31,437 bases of DNA from Solirubrobacterales bacterium (GCA_003244035.1 QHBV01000266.1:1-31437), one strand, 5' to 3'; shown: positions 16,927 through 25,771, numbered from the stretch's first letter. Made by a program: numbers and translations. The notes: generated by a model from the sequence alone, not told the origin.

Positions 16927-17757
16927 TCACCGGGACTCCCGTCTCCAGAGCAACCCGGTCCAGTCGATCCACTCGATCGGATCCGCGATCCGCTCACGGC
17001 GGCGAAAGTCCTCGACCGCCGCGAGGCACGGCGCGAGCGCTCCGTCGTCGACGATCACGTAACCGCCGACCGAGAGCTGCGGATAGAGCGCGTCAAGGGC
17101 CTGGATCGTCGACTCGTACATATCGCCGTCGAGCCGGATCAGCGCCCAGCGCTGATCGTGTAGGGCGGGGAGCGTGTCACGGAACCAGCCGGGTACGAAC
17201 CTGACCTGCGCGTCCAGCAGCCCATAGCGGCGGAAGTTCTCCTTCACCGCCTGGAGCCCGACGGCCAACTGCGAGAACCGGTAGTGGCGGTCTCCCGCAT
17301 CCGCGCCGTACCGGCGATCGGGTCGGGGCAGCCCCTGGAAGGAGTCCGCCACCCACACCCGCCGATCGTGCACGTCAAGCGCCTTCAGGACGCCTCGCAT
17401 GAAGATAGATGCGCCCCCGCGCCAGGCGCCGGCCTCGATCAGATCGCCCGGGACCCGCTGCTCGACGACACGCTCGATGCAGGTCCGCAGGTTGTCCAAG
17501 CGCGCGAAACCGACCATCGTCTCGCCGACCAGCGGCCAGGCGGTGCCGCGCTCCAGTTCCTCGTGTGGGCAGCGCTGCACGAGCTCCCAGCCCTGGCGCC
17601 GCAGCGTCCACAGGACGAGCGCTGCGATCCAGCGCCGCGGGTGCCAGGGCGAGCGGTCGCCCAGGGTCCAGCGGACATACGCGTCCTGGTGCACGGCGGC
17701 GGTCAGCGACCGCTTGAGAAGCTCGAGGTAGCTTCTCTGCGCCTCGTTGAGTGCCAC
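16927..17757 (-). CDS. TylF/macrocin O-methyltransferase family protein
   Basis: A 276-residue SAM-dependent methyltransferase. Motifs of the TylF family are all visible: LIEAGAWRGGASIFMRGVL (SAM-binding motif I, about 105-123), VWVADSFQGLP, LIRLDGDMYEST (about 203-214; Asp residues for metal) and YVIVDDG (about 232-238). TylF-type enzymes methylate sugar hydroxyls; in polysaccharide loci they are inferred to O-methylate a sugar residue. GTG at 17757 gives MALNEAQRSYLELLK. A TACGCT hexamer ends 9 nt upstream, and no convincing Shine-Dalgarno is present. It is first in a four-gene minus-strand unit with the WecA-like and two glycosyltransferase genes, and is divergent from a GT2 gene across 74 bp. 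Confidence 0.9.
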   Translation of the reverse strand: MALNEAQRSYLELLKRSLTAAVHQDAYVRWTLGDRSPWHPRRWIAALVLWTLRRQGWELVQRCPHEELERGTAWPLVGETMVGFARLDNLRTCIERVVEQRVPGDLIEAGAWRGGASIFMRGVLKALDVHDRRVWVADSFQGLPRPDRRYGADAGDRHYRFSQLAVGLQAVKENFRRYGLLDAQVRFVPGWFRDTLPALHDQRWALIRLDGDMYESTIQALDALYPQLSVGGYVIVDDGALAPCLAAVEDFRRRERIADPIEWIDWTGLLWRRESR

Positions 17758-17819
17758 TACCTCGCGAGCGTAGCGACCCCTCCGGGATCGAGCCGGTCAC
17801 GGCGGCCTGGCCGCAAGGC

Positions 17820-17825
17820 TACGAT
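17820..17825 (+). promoter_or_regulatory. Putative -10 for a leaderless GT2 transcript
   Basis: TACGAT ends 6 nt before the GTG at 17832, the spacing expected for a transcript starting at the start codon itself. There is no Shine-Dalgarno upstream of this GTG. No convincing -35 was found. Confidence 0.4.
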
Positions 17826-17831
17826 CGCGCC

Positions 17832-18860
17832 GTGAGCCCGCAGTTCGCTGTAGCCGATGTCGAGGTGTCGATCGTCGCGCTCTTTGGCGGGTCGCAGCTG
17901 GCGCGATGCCTGTCGGCGCTGCCCGAGGCATGCGCCGAGCTCGCCTGGCGCCTCACGCTCGTCGACAACTCGCCACTCGGGCTCGAGCTCGAGCAGTGCC
18001 TTGCCGGGCTCCCAGCGACCGTGCTGCGCAGCGAGGGTCCTCGCGGCTTCGGTACCAACCAGAACCTCGTCCTGACGGGCGTCGTGCGCGAGCGCCGGGC
18101 CCGCTACGCGCTCGTGCTAAACGACGACACCGAGCCTGGTCCGGGGTCGGTGACTGCGCTCGTGCGCCACGCCGATCGGCGTACGCGCATCGGAGCCCTG
18201 GTCCCGTCGATCAGGAACTCCAGGGGCACGCTCGAGCCGCCGATCATCGCGTGGCCGACGCTGTTCAATCAGGCGCTGGGCTCGCTCTTCCCGCGCTTTG
18301 CACCGGGCGCCGCGACGGCCGGGCGCGGCCGGCTCAACGGCGCGTGCATGCTGATTCGGACCGCCGCGCTCGCGCAGGCGGGGCTGTTCGACCCCCGGTA
18401 CTTCCTGTTCTTCGAGGAGGCCGACCTGTGCCGGCGGCTGCGTGCTAGGGGCTGGCAAACCGAGCACTGCCCGGATGCGACCGTAGTTCATCACGAGGCT
18501 CAGACAACGACGCGGATCGGCTCTCCACTCGAGCGCGAGCAACAGACGATTCGCAGCCGGTACATCTACTTTCGCAAGCACCATGGGAGGCTCGCGGCGT
18601 GGGTGCTGGGCGGGCTCGTGCGAAGCGGTCTGCTCGCTCGGACGGTCAGGACCGCGCTTCAGGCGGCGGCCAGCGGCAGGCCGATCGGATCCTCCCGCGC
18701 GGGCGCGCTGTGGGCGCTGAGTTGGTATCGCCCCACCCGGCCGAGCCGGCTCGAGCTCGGGGCCTGCGCCGAGCCGCCGCGAGGACCAGGGCCGGCGAGC
18801 GTCGAGCTCAACCGTGCGCGCCGTCACCCTCGTGCTCCTCATCGCCCACCGGGTCGCTGA
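17832..18860 (+). CDS. Glycosyltransferase family 2, rhamnosyltransferase-like
   Basis: A 342-residue GT-A enzyme. VSIVALFGGSQLARCLSAL is the N-terminal Rossmann segment. VLNDDTEPGPGSV near residue 95-107 contains the metal-binding DxD-like acidic cluster, LNGACMLIRTAAL lies near 170, and FLFFEEADLCRRLRARGW near 191-208 holds the catalytic ED motif. This pattern is typical of WbbL/RfbF-like enzymes, often rhamnosyltransferases, but donor specificity is not proven. GTG at 17832 is chosen because the in-frame extension to 17751 is non-conserved in appearance. The last 50 or so residues are low-complexity, Pro/Arg-rich, and the final 53 bp overlap the convergent flippase gene, so the true C-terminal tail may be poorly constrained. 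Confidence 0.87.
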   Translation: MSPQFAVADVEVSIVALFGGSQLARCLSALPEACAELAWRLTLVDNSPLGLELEQCLAGLPATVLRSEGPRGFGTNQNLVLTGVVRERRARYALVLNDDTEPGPGSVTALVRHADRRTRIGALVPSIRNSRGTLEPPIIAWPTLFNQALGSLFPRFAPGAATAGRGRLNGACMLIRTAALAQAGLFDPRYFLFFEEADLCRRLRARGWQTEHCPDATVVHHEAQTTTRIGSPLEREQQTIRSRYIYFRKHHGRLAAWVLGGLVRSGLLARTVRTALQAAASGRPIGSSRAGALWALSWYRPTRPSRLELGACAEPPRGPGPASVELNRARRHPRAPHRPPGR

Positions 18861-20220
18861 CGCCGTCGCCGGGCAGCCCGATCGCTGCCACGGCCGGGAC
18901 GTCGAGATCGAGGCTGGCCGGCGGCCCAGAGGGGTGCGGGGAGAAGGCCACGGCGGGCGGGCCCGAGCTCAGCTCGCGCCGCACACCCCAGGCCATGATC
19001 GCCGCGACGGTTATGTAGGTGATGCTCGATGCGATCGCCGCCCCGCGAATCCCGAGCGGTGGGATCAGCGCCGCCAGCAGCGCGCACGTGAGCAGGGCGC
19101 CGACCGCCCCGGCGCGGGCGGCGACCAGTGGTCGCCCCAGTCCTCGCAGCGTGTCGGAGAGCACGCTCGAGAGCGCGAGCGCGACTACCCCCGGCATCAG
19201 GATGCGAAGGCTCGTGACGGCACCGTAGAAGCCGGTGCCGAACAGCACGCCGATCACTGTTCTGCCGGTCAGGAACAGCGCCAGGCAGGCCAGCCCCGCC
19301 GTCACCGCCGTCACGACGATCGCCGGCCCGAGCGTGCGACGCGCTTCGCTCGCTCCCCGGCCCGCGATCCGCGGAAGGATCACGTAGCCGCTCGCCGCGG
19401 CGATGGGGATGATCACCGCGCCGAACGAGGCGGAGACCGCATACAGCCCCAACTGCACGGGCGAGACCGCGATGCTGAGCAGCAGCTGGTCGAGCTGATA
19501 GGAGACGATCCAGCCCATGTTCAGGGCGTTGCGCCACGCGTAGCCGACGACCGGGCGCACCAGGCCCAGCCGCGGGCGCGCGAGCAGTCCTCGCCGGTGC
19601 AGAGCGCGGGTCACGCCCGCCAGCTGGCACACATTGCTGATCGCGATCACGCCGACGATGACCAGCGCTGTGCGCCCGCCGAGCGCGATCGCGACCAGCA
19701 CCCCGATCAGCGTGACCGACGGCCCCAGCAGGCGCAGCAGGCTCCAGCCGCGGAGATCCTCGAGACCGAGGATCGTGCCGGTCCCCACGCCAACCAGGGT
19801 GCTCGCTGGCAGCGTTGCGAACGCCACCAGCAGCGCGCCGCGCGCAGGCCCCCCGATCAGCAGCACGACCCCCGCCCCGGCCGTGGCGAGGACCGCGCTG
19901 ATCCCCCCGAACAGGGCCAGCGTCGTGCATGCGTGGGCGCCGCGGGACTCAGGCTGCCGCGCGACGAAGTACGCCGCCACCTGCGGCGCGCCGTCGGCCA
20001 CCAGGCAGATGATCACGCTCGGCCAGGTGACGGCGGTGGCGAGCACCCCGCGCTCGAACGGGCCGATCGCGCGCGACTGAATCACGCCGGTAACCCCACC
20101 GATCACGTTCAGAACCACCATCGCCCCCGCCGTCATCGCGAACGCCCCCAGGAGGTTGCGGTGCTGGCGCGCCGAGCGAGGAAGGGCGGTGGCCGCCGCC
20201 TGTGAGAGACGCTGTCGCAT
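18808..20220 (-). CDS. wzx: Wzx-type oligosaccharide flippase
   Basis: A 470-residue protein with about 12-14 hydrophobic segments and the MOP-superfamily polysaccharide transporter pattern. It opens with LNVIGGVTGVIQSRAIGPFERGVLA-type sequence, followed by repeated Gly/Ala-rich helices and a late VLSDTLRGLGRPLVAARAG segment. It is predicted to flip the lipid-linked repeat unit across the membrane. The symbol is used generically. About 50 polar C-terminal residues (from SSGPPAVAF) are cytoplasmic and overlap the convergent GT2 gene. ATG at 20220 lies 27 bp after the stop of the polymerase gene, so the two form an operon. Confidence 0.88.
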   Translation of the reverse strand: MRQRLSQAAATALPRSARQHRNLLGAFAMTAGAMVVLNVIGGVTGVIQSRAIGPFERGVLATAVTWPSVIICLVADGAPQVAAYFVARQPESRGAHACTTLALFGGISAVLATAGAGVVLLIGGPARGALLVAFATLPASTLVGVGTGTILGLEDLRGWSLLRLLGPSVTLIGVLVAIALGGRTALVIVGVIAISNVCQLAGVTRALHRRGLLARPRLGLVRPVVGYAWRNALNMGWIVSYQLDQLLLSIAVSPVQLGLYAVSASFGAVIIPIAAASGYVILPRIAGRGASEARRTLGPAIVVTAVTAGLACLALFLTGRTVIGVLFGTGFYGAVTSLRILMPGVVALALSSVLSDTLRGLGRPLVAARAGAVGALLTCALLAALIPPLGIRGAAIASSITYITVAAIMAWGVRRELSSGPPAVAFSPHPSGPPASLDLDVPAVAAIGLPGDGVSDPVGDEEHEGDGAHG

Positions 20221-20247
20221 CTGCGCCGATTGAAGCGGCCCCGCGCC

Positions 20248-21735
20248 TCAACTTGCGCGCTGAGGCAGAACAGGGCGTGGCTCAGGCTGAGCCTGCTGAC
20301 GGCGTGGTGCTCGGAAGCCGGCCAGCGCCCGGTAGCCCGGCTCCCCGCCACTGCCGGGCAGCAGCAGCCAGGCGACCAGAGCAACCGCGGGCAGCGCCTT
20401 GGCCGACTGCGCGATCAGCTCGGGCAGGTCGCTCTCGATCCCGGCGATCGTGTAGACCAGCGAGTAGATGAACACGACCGCAAAGCGCGGGGAGTGCAGG
20501 CGCCAGGCCAGCCGCTGCCAGGCGCCCACCGCCAGTCCCCACAGCAGCATGCCCACGACGACGCCGACCAGCCCGAAGTTGCGGTACAGGTCGCCGGTCT
20601 GGGTGAGGGGAGTGGCGGTCTGGACGCTGCTTGGAATCTCCCAGTAGGTGTGCGAGAAGTCCCCGCCCGTGGTCAGAGACGGCTTCTGGGGCCATAATGC
20701 GCGCGGCACCAGGATGATCGCCGGCAGCGCGAAATAGTCCTTGCCGCCGGCGAACGGGAACACGGACGGCGTTCGGGCCACGATCAGCGCCACGCTGTCG
20801 ATGTTGCGAAACCTGCCGGCCCCGTACCGGTAGGCCTGCGACAGTGCCTGGCCAAGGCCGCCGTGGCGGCTCGAGAAGGCCTGGCTGAGAGCCTGCGGCG
20901 CGGACTCCTGCTGGGTGCGGGTTGCCGACCGGTACAGCTCGGCGAGCGGGACCACCACCAGCAGTGCGATCAGCGCCAGCACGATCGTAGAGCGCACTGG
21001 CACGCGGTTATGCGCCACCACGTAGGCGAGCAGCACGAACACCAGGGGGGCGAGCGCCGCCGCCTTCACGCCGCTGAGAAAGCCGATCGCGAACTGGATC
21101 GCCGTGAAGGCGAGCATCAGGTAGCCCCAGCGCCGCTCCCCCGAGCCGAACCACAGTAGTGCCGCCGTCAGTGCCACCACCCCGCCGATGCTCTGCAGGA
21201 GCGCGAACACCTCCGTCAGAGAGGCCGGTCCACCGCCACCGGAGACGTAGCCGAACGAGTGCTCGAGCACCCCGAGCACGCTCCCGGCTACCCCGACGGC
21301 GGACGCGATCACCATCGCGCCGGTGCTCGGGACGTCGCGGAGGGAGAGAACGAGTCGCCGGCGCGGCCTCGGAGCGCCACAGGAACGGGCACCGATCGTG
21401 AAGCTGAGCTGGCCGAGCGCGACCACGAGCAGCGCCTGGGTGATGTCCGATCGAGACAGCCCGGGGCCTGCCCCGACCGGATTGCCCAGCCAGACCAGGG
21501 ATACGACCCCGAGCTCGAACGCGGTGATCAGGGCGGCGATGCCGGGGCCGTCCAGCGGGTCCACGCGCAGGCGCGCGATCAGCGGCAGCGAGGCGGCGAC
21601 CACGAGCGCCACGCCGCCGACGATCCCCAGGTGCGCGTTGTCGAGGATCGCTCCGCCGATGCCCACGACGATCGCCAGGCTCACGACGACGAGTGTGATC
21701 CCGGTCCGTCGGGCGTCGATCGTGATGCCGGTCAT
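20248..21735 (-). CDS. wzy: Wzy-type repeat-unit polymerase
   Basis: A 495-residue protein with about 11-12 membrane segments and one large extracytoplasmic loop (about residues 270-395). That loop contains YRYGAGRFRNIDSVALI, VPRALWPQKPSL and GDFSHTYW, the kind of sequence seen in O-antigen polymerase (oligosaccharide repeat unit polymerase) proteins; PRxxWPxKP is typical. It should polymerise flipped repeat units on the outer face. The symbol is generic. ATG at 21735 has no Shine-Dalgarno, but a TATCCT hexamer ends 9 nt upstream. It is first in a two-gene operon with the flippase and divergent from a methyltransferase gene (56 bp). Confidence 0.87.
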   Translation of the reverse strand: MTGITIDARRTGITLVVVSLAIVVGIGGAILDNAHLGIVGGVALVVAASLPLIARLRVDPLDGPGIAALITAFELGVVSLVWLGNPVGAGPGLSRSDITQALLVVALGQLSFTIGARSCGAPRPRRRLVLSLRDVPSTGAMVIASAVGVAGSVLGVLEHSFGYVSGGGGPASLTEVFALLQSIGGVVALTAALLWFGSGERRWGYLMLAFTAIQFAIGFLSGVKAAALAPLVFVLLAYVVAHNRVPVRSTIVLALIALLVVVPLAELYRSATRTQQESAPQALSQAFSSRHGGLGQALSQAYRYGAGRFRNIDSVALIVARTPSVFPFAGGKDYFALPAIILVPRALWPQKPSLTTGGDFSHTYWEIPSSVQTATPLTQTGDLYRNFGLVGVVVGMLLWGLAVGAWQRLAWRLHSPRFAVVFIYSLVYTIAGIESDLPELIAQSAKALPAVALVAWLLLPGSGGEPGYRALAGFRAPRRQQAQPEPRPVLPQRAS

Positions 21736-21791
21736 CAGTGAGGCAGGATAATTGCGACACTCCGGGCAGCGTGCGCTACCCTCGCGCCCGG
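21736..21791. promoter_or_regulatory. Divergent promoter region, wzy / methyltransferase
   Basis: This 56-bp gap holds a small AT-rich island (GGATAATTG). On the minus strand TATCCT ends 9 nt before the wzy ATG; on the plus strand TACCCT (21777-21782) ends 9 nt before the methyltransferase ATG. Neither start has a Shine-Dalgarno. Promoter positions are tentative. Confidence 0.35.
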
Positions 21792-22454
21792 ATGACGGCC
21801 GGAGAGCTGCGGCTTCACCTCGGCTGCGGGGTTGATGTGGTTCCCGGGTGGGTCAATATCGACCGATCGCCCAACGTCTTGATCGGGCGGGTGCCGGGAC
21901 TGCGACGCACGCTCGCCGCTGCGCGCGTGCTGACGCCGGACCAGGCGGGCGCTCGCTTCCCGGCGAAGATCGTGCGCGCAGACGTGAACCGCGGGCTGGC
22001 CTACCCAGATGCATCGGTCGCGTTCATCTACAGCTCGCACCTGATCGAGCACCTGAGTCGCTGGCAGGCGCTGGCGCTGGTGCGCGAGTGCGGCCGGGTA
22101 CTCCGGCCAGGCGGCGTGGTGCGGTTCGCATGCCCCGACCTCGCCGTCCTCACGAAGGCGTACCTGGAGCGAAAGGACGGTGACGAGGACGTCAGGCGCC
22201 GCGCGGCGGACCTGTTCATGGAGGAGCTGGGCACGTTCGAGGAGCGTTGGGGAAACCCGATCCAGCGGCTGTCGTGGCGAGTCTTCAGCGCGGCACCCCA
22301 TCAGTGGCTCTACGATGCGGACTCGCTGATCGAGCTGCTTCGCCGGGGCGCCCTCACCGGCGCGGGGCAGCGCCGCTACCGGGAGGGCGAGGTGCCTGAT
22401 CTCGACCGGCTCGAGCGGCGCCCGGAGAGCGTGTTCGTGGAGGCCACGAGGTGA
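21792..22454 (+). CDS. SAM-dependent methyltransferase (class I)
   Basis: A 220-residue Rossmann methyltransferase. Motif I is RLHLGCGVDVVPGWVNID, residues about 6-23, a form common in polysaccharide-locus methyltransferases. FIYSSHLIEHLSRWQAL near 78-94 and CGRVLRPGGVVRFACPDL near 101-118 are motifs of the Methyltransf_11 class. The target may be a sugar of the repeat unit. ATG at 21792 is preferred to an in-frame GTG at 21738 because the latter overlaps the divergent promoter and adds non-conserved residues. The stop overlaps the next start as GTGA, so it is coupled to the following glycosyltransferase. Confidence 0.88.
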   Translation: MTAGELRLHLGCGVDVVPGWVNIDRSPNVLIGRVPGLRRTLAAARVLTPDQAGARFPAKIVRADVNRGLAYPDASVAFIYSSHLIEHLSRWQALALVRECGRVLRPGGVVRFACPDLAVLTKAYLERKDGDEDVRRRAADLFMEELGTFEERWGNPIQRLSWRVFSAAPHQWLYDADSLIELLRRGALTGAGQRRYREGEVPDLDRLERRPESVFVEATR

Positions 22455-23593
22455 GCCGCCGCGGCGGCGCTCGCGACCGTGCTCATCTGCTCCTGCTCGC
22501 GCCCTCCCGCGGCTTCGGGGGCGGGATCGAGCGAGTCACGTCCTCGCTGGAGCGCGAGTGGCCCGGGCCGGTCACCCGGGTCGACCTCTACCGCGCCGGC
22601 ATCGAGCGGGCGGGAGATCGATCGGTGGCGGTCAAGGGCCGCTTCGCGGTGCGCGCGCTCGCCGCCGCGCTGCGGCCTGGGTCGCGCCCCGCGCTTGCCT
22701 TGAGCCTGCACATCGGGCTGCTTCCGGTGGCGCTGGCCGCAGCTCGGGTGAGCGCTGCGCGCACAGGCTTGTTCGTGCACGGCGCAGAGGCTTGGGGGCC
22801 GGCGGGGTTGCTCTGCCGCTCGATGGTCCAGCACTGCGATCTGCTGGCTGCCCAGAGCTCGTTCGCCACCCACTGGTTCTGCGAGCGGGCCCGAGTCGAC
22901 GCTTCCCGCGTGAATCGGCTCCCGGCGGTAATCGATCCCGCGCTCGAGCACAGCGCCCGAGTACAGCCGACCACCTACCGCCAGAGCCCTCGCCCCACCC
23001 TCCTGACCGTATCGCGGATTGACCCGGTCCACGACTACAAGGGGCATTTCGCGATCGCTGAGGCGCTTCCCGAGGTGCTCGCCCGGCGACCGCGGACGAC
23101 CTGGACGGTCGTCGGCGCAGGCGAGGACCGCCCGCGCCTGGAGCGGCGCTGCGCGGAGCTCGGCATCGCTCACGCCACGCGGTTCGCGGGCCGCGTGGGG
23201 GAGGACGCGCTCTACGACCTGTACCGGAGCGCAACGGTATTCGTGCTTCCAAGCTTTGCCGACGTGGACCCTCGCCGGCCCGCCGGCGAGGGGTTCGGCC
23301 TCGTGTTCGCCGAGGCGGGCGCGTTCGGCCTTCCCATCATCTCCTCCGCCGCGGCCGGGGGGGAGAGCGAGCTGCTGCAGCACGGCGTGACCGCGCTCAC
23401 GGTTCCGCGCGGCCAGCCGGCCCCCCTCAGCGCCGCGATCGTGCGCCTGCTCGAGGACCCAGCGCTTCGTGAGCGCCTGGGCAGCCAGGTGCGTGCGCGG
23501 GTGCTGGCCAATCACACGCCGGCTCGGCTTCGAGCGGCGCTCGAGGAGATCGCGGGCTTCAGTCCGTCAAACCGACCGTCCCCAGGAGCGTGA
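22451..23593 (+). CDS. Glycosyltransferase family 4
   Basis: A 380-residue GT-B enzyme. GFGGGIERVTSSLEREW near residues 22-38 is the acceptor-side glycine loop. LLTVSRIDPVHDYKGHFAI near 186-204 contains the lysine that contacts donor phosphates. EGFGLVFAE near 279-287 is the E-x7-E donor motif, followed by AFGLPIISSAAAGGESELL. The function is presumably transfer of one sugar of the repeat unit. GTG 22451 overlaps the methyltransferase stop (GTGA). The last 35 bp overlap the convergent methyltransferase gene. Confidence 0.9.
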   Translation: MSRRGGARDRAHLLLLAPSRGFGGGIERVTSSLEREWPGPVTRVDLYRAGIERAGDRSVAVKGRFAVRALAAALRPGSRPALALSLHIGLLPVALAAARVSAARTGLFVHGAEAWGPAGLLCRSMVQHCDLLAAQSSFATHWFCERARVDASRVNRLPAVIDPALEHSARVQPTTYRQSPRPTLLTVSRIDPVHDYKGHFAIAEALPEVLARRPRTTWTVVGAGEDRPRLERRCAELGIAHATRFAGRVGEDALYDLYRSATVFVLPSFADVDPRRPAGEGFGLVFAEAGAFGLPIISSAAAGGESELLQHGVTALTVPRGQPAPLSAAIVRLLEDPALRERLGSQVRARVLANHTPARLRAALEEIAGFSPSNRPSPGA

Positions 23594-24671
23594 CGCTGCT
23601 TCCGAGGCGGCGCAGCCCGGGGGCCATCGAGCATGCCAGGTCATCGACGCGGTTGATCCACCATGCCGCGCCCAGGCTGGCTGAGACGCCCAGCTTCTGG
23701 AGCACCAGCAACGGGTAGCGGGTCAGCGCGCCATGGTGAACCACTTGAGCGCGAGAGAAGGCTTCGTATAACGGCGCCACCCGCGCCGGGTTCAATGGCC
23801 GGCAATGGATCGGCTCGCGCTTGCCGAAGACGGCGATGCCGATCCGATAGAAGGGCGTCCTCCATGGATCGACCGCTGCGAACCGGCCGCCGGCCCGCAG
23901 CACGCGCCGGCACTCGAACAGTGACAGGGGCGTCACCGTGTGGTGGATGGATCCACCAGAGTAGATGGCGTCGAAGGCGGCATCCTCGAACGGCAGCTCC
24001 TCCCCGATGCCAACGACGCAATGCAAGCGGTCCTCGACTCCGGCCGCGCGCGCGAGCCGGAGCGAAGCCCGAGCTTCACCGATCATCGGCGTGAGCAGCC
24101 AGCTCTCGGCGGCTCCAACGAGGAGAAACTTGACCGCGTGGCTGGCGATCCCGCCGAGCTGCAGGATGCGTTTGCCCGCCACCGGCGCCAAGTGGCGATA
24201 GGCCTCGTGCTGCGCCGCGCAGTCGTAGATCGCGTCGATCCAAAGGCCACGTGGCTCCGGAAAGCTGTGACTCGAACGCGCCGCCGCTGCGATCAGGTGG
24301 CCGAGCGGGACATCGCCAAGCTCGGCCGGGGTGCTGGGCATGCGAGTCTCCGCGCCGGTGCTGTAGTACTCGTCCTCGTCGTAGGCCTCCGCGTACCGCG
24401 GATCGGAGACATCCACCGCCGGCAAGGATCCGGACGCGACGAACGCCTCGGGCGCCATCAGCACCGGGACCCGGCCGAGCTCGGGGAAGCCACAAGCGCC
24501 ATCCTCGCGCATGAGGACACTCGAGACGTCCGCGAGGTCAGCCGGGAGTCCTCGCCGGGTGCTCAGCCCCCGCCCGTCGTCGAGCTTGTCCACAGCGGCC
24601 TCGATCGGCACCGAGGTGAGCCTGAGCTTGCTCTCCGGACACACCAACACGGGAGAACTGTAGGGAGTCAT
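23559..24671 (-). CDS. Methyltransferase with degenerate Trm112-like N-terminus
   Basis: A 370-residue protein. The first about 70 residues (LVCPESKLRL ... GACGFPELGRVPVLM) have the outline of the small Trm112-like zinc-ribbon often fused to methyltransferases, but only single Cys residues remain where CxxC pairs are expected. A central class I SAM domain has RILQLGGIASHAVKFLLVGA (motif I, Gly-rich), GEELPFEDAAFDAIYSGGSI followed by HHTVTP, and CRRVLRAGGRFAAVDPW. The start is ATG 24671; it overlaps the wecB stop as ATGA, so the two genes are coupled, and the in-frame extension to 24791 is antisense noise. Coupling to the epimerase hints at action on the product of that pathway or on the repeat unit. 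The 3' end overlaps the convergent glycosyltransferase gene by 35 bp. Confidence 0.82.
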   Translation of the reverse strand: MTPYSSPVLVCPESKLRLTSVPIEAAVDKLDDGRGLSTRRGLPADLADVSSVLMREDGACGFPELGRVPVLMAPEAFVASGSLPAVDVSDPRYAEAYDEDEYYSTGAETRMPSTPAELGDVPLGHLIAAAARSSHSFPEPRGLWIDAIYDCAAQHEAYRHLAPVAGKRILQLGGIASHAVKFLLVGAAESWLLTPMIGEARASLRLARAAGVEDRLHCVVGIGEELPFEDAAFDAIYSGGSIHHTVTPLSLFECRRVLRAGGRFAAVDPWRTPFYRIGIAVFGKREPIHCRPLNPARVAPLYEAFSRAQVVHHGALTRYPLLVLQKLGVSASLGAAWWINRVDDLACSMAPGLRRLGSSVTLLGTVGLTD

Positions 24672-25771
24672 TGAGCCCCGCGTGCGAGCATCGCGGCGAT
24701 CGCCGCCGCCGCACGCTCGCCGGCGTGACCGTCCCACAGCGGGATCGCTGCTGGCGCAAAGTCTCGGGCGAGCGCGAGCTCCTCGCGGCACGCCGCCGCC
24801 AGCGCGGCCGGATCGGTCCCGACCAGGCGATTGGTGCCGAGCTCGAGCGTGACCGGGCGCTCGGTCGTCGTCCGATAGGTCAGGCAGGGCACGCCCAGGG
24901 CGCTGGTCTCCTCCTGGACGCCACCGGAGTCGGTGATCACCAGGCGCGCGGCGGATTCCAGCGCGAGGAAGTCAAGGTAGGACAATGGTTCGAGCAGGAC
25001 CAGCTTCCGCGCCCTGCGAGGACCGATGCTCTGCAGCCGGGCCCGCGTTCGCGGGTGCATGGGGAAGACCACCGGGAGCTGGTCGGCGAGGCGCTCGAGC
25101 ACCGCCAGCACCGCCGCCAGTCGCTCCGGGTCGTCGACCACCGCCGGACGGTGGAGCGTCACGAGCGCCAGGCGCCGGCGCTCGAGGCCGAGCGAGGCGA
25201 GCAGCTCGCTGGTGTTCGCGTGTCCGACCAGGCGGTGCAGGGAATCGATCATCGTGTTCCCGGCGAGCACGACGCGCTCGCCGGCGATCCCCTCGATCGC
25301 CAGGTTCCCGACGGCGTCGGCCGAGGTGCACAGCAACAGATCGGCAACGCGATCGGTAAGGACCCGGTTGATCTCCTCCGGCATCGCCCAGTCCCCGGAG
25401 CGCAGTCCCGCTTCGACGTGCACGATCGGGATCCCGAGCTTGACCCCCGCCAGCGCGGCGGCGAGCGTCGAGTTCACATCCCCCGCGACGATCATGGCGT
25501 CCGGCCGGTCGCGCAGCAGTGCACGCTCCACCCCCACGAGCACGCCGGCCGTCTGCTCGGCGTGGGTGCCCGATCCGACGCTCAGGTTCTCATCGGGCGG
25601 CGGCAGTCCGAGCTGCTCGATGAACGCGGCCGACAGGGCCGGGTCGTAGTGCTGGCCGCTGTGGAGGATCCGGACCGCGACCCCTGGGCGGTCGCGCAGC
25701 GCGTGCACGACAGGTGCCAGCTTGACGAAGTTAGGGCGCGCGCCGACGATGACCGTGACCGTGGGCGACAC
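24668..25771 (-). CDS. wecB: UDP-N-acetylglucosamine 2-epimerase (non-hydrolysing)
   Basis: A 367-residue GT-B-fold epimerase converting UDP-GlcNAc to UDP-ManNAc, a precursor of ManNAc and ManNAcA units. VIVGARPNFVKLAPV at the N-terminus, HSGQHYD, IVAGDVNSTLA, HVEAGLRSGDWAMPEEINR, TLHRPAVVDD, FPMHPRTR, TDSGGVQEE and RTTTERPVTLELGTNRLVG are all family signatures in the right order, and the length is normal. GTG at 25771 places the start five residues before the VxGxRP motif, as in homologues. There is no Shine-Dalgarno, and TAAATT ends 8 nt upstream. No partner dehydrogenase (WecC) is present, although the bi-domain oxidoreductase might act on related sugars. Confidence 0.95.
   Translation of the reverse strand: MSPTVTVIVGARPNFVKLAPVVHALRDRPGVAVRILHSGQHYDPALSAAFIEQLGLPPPDENLSVGSGTHAEQTAGVLVGVERALLRDRPDAMIVAGDVNSTLAAALAGVKLGIPIVHVEAGLRSGDWAMPEEINRVLTDRVADLLLCTSADAVGNLAIEGIAGERVVLAGNTMIDSLHRLVGHANTSELLASLGLERRRLALVTLHRPAVVDDPERLAAVLAVLERLADQLPVVFPMHPRTRARLQSIGPRRARKLVLLEPLSYLDFLALESAARLVITDSGGVQEETSALGVPCLTYRTTTERPVTLELGTNRLVGTDPAALAAACREELALARDFAPAAIPLWDGHAGERAAAAIAAMLARGAQ

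Noticed and set aside
15671..20205. Long plus-strand open frames at 15671-16879 and 18814-20205 opposite the WecA-like and flippase genes
   Set aside because: Arg/Gln/His-rich polar sequence typical of the complement of hydrophobic membrane-protein genes at high GC.
24672..24791. 40-residue N-terminal extension of the Trm112-like methyltransferase
   Set aside because: It lies inside wecB, is Arg-rich, and the ATG at 24671 forms a standard ATGA overlap and a sensible N-terminus.
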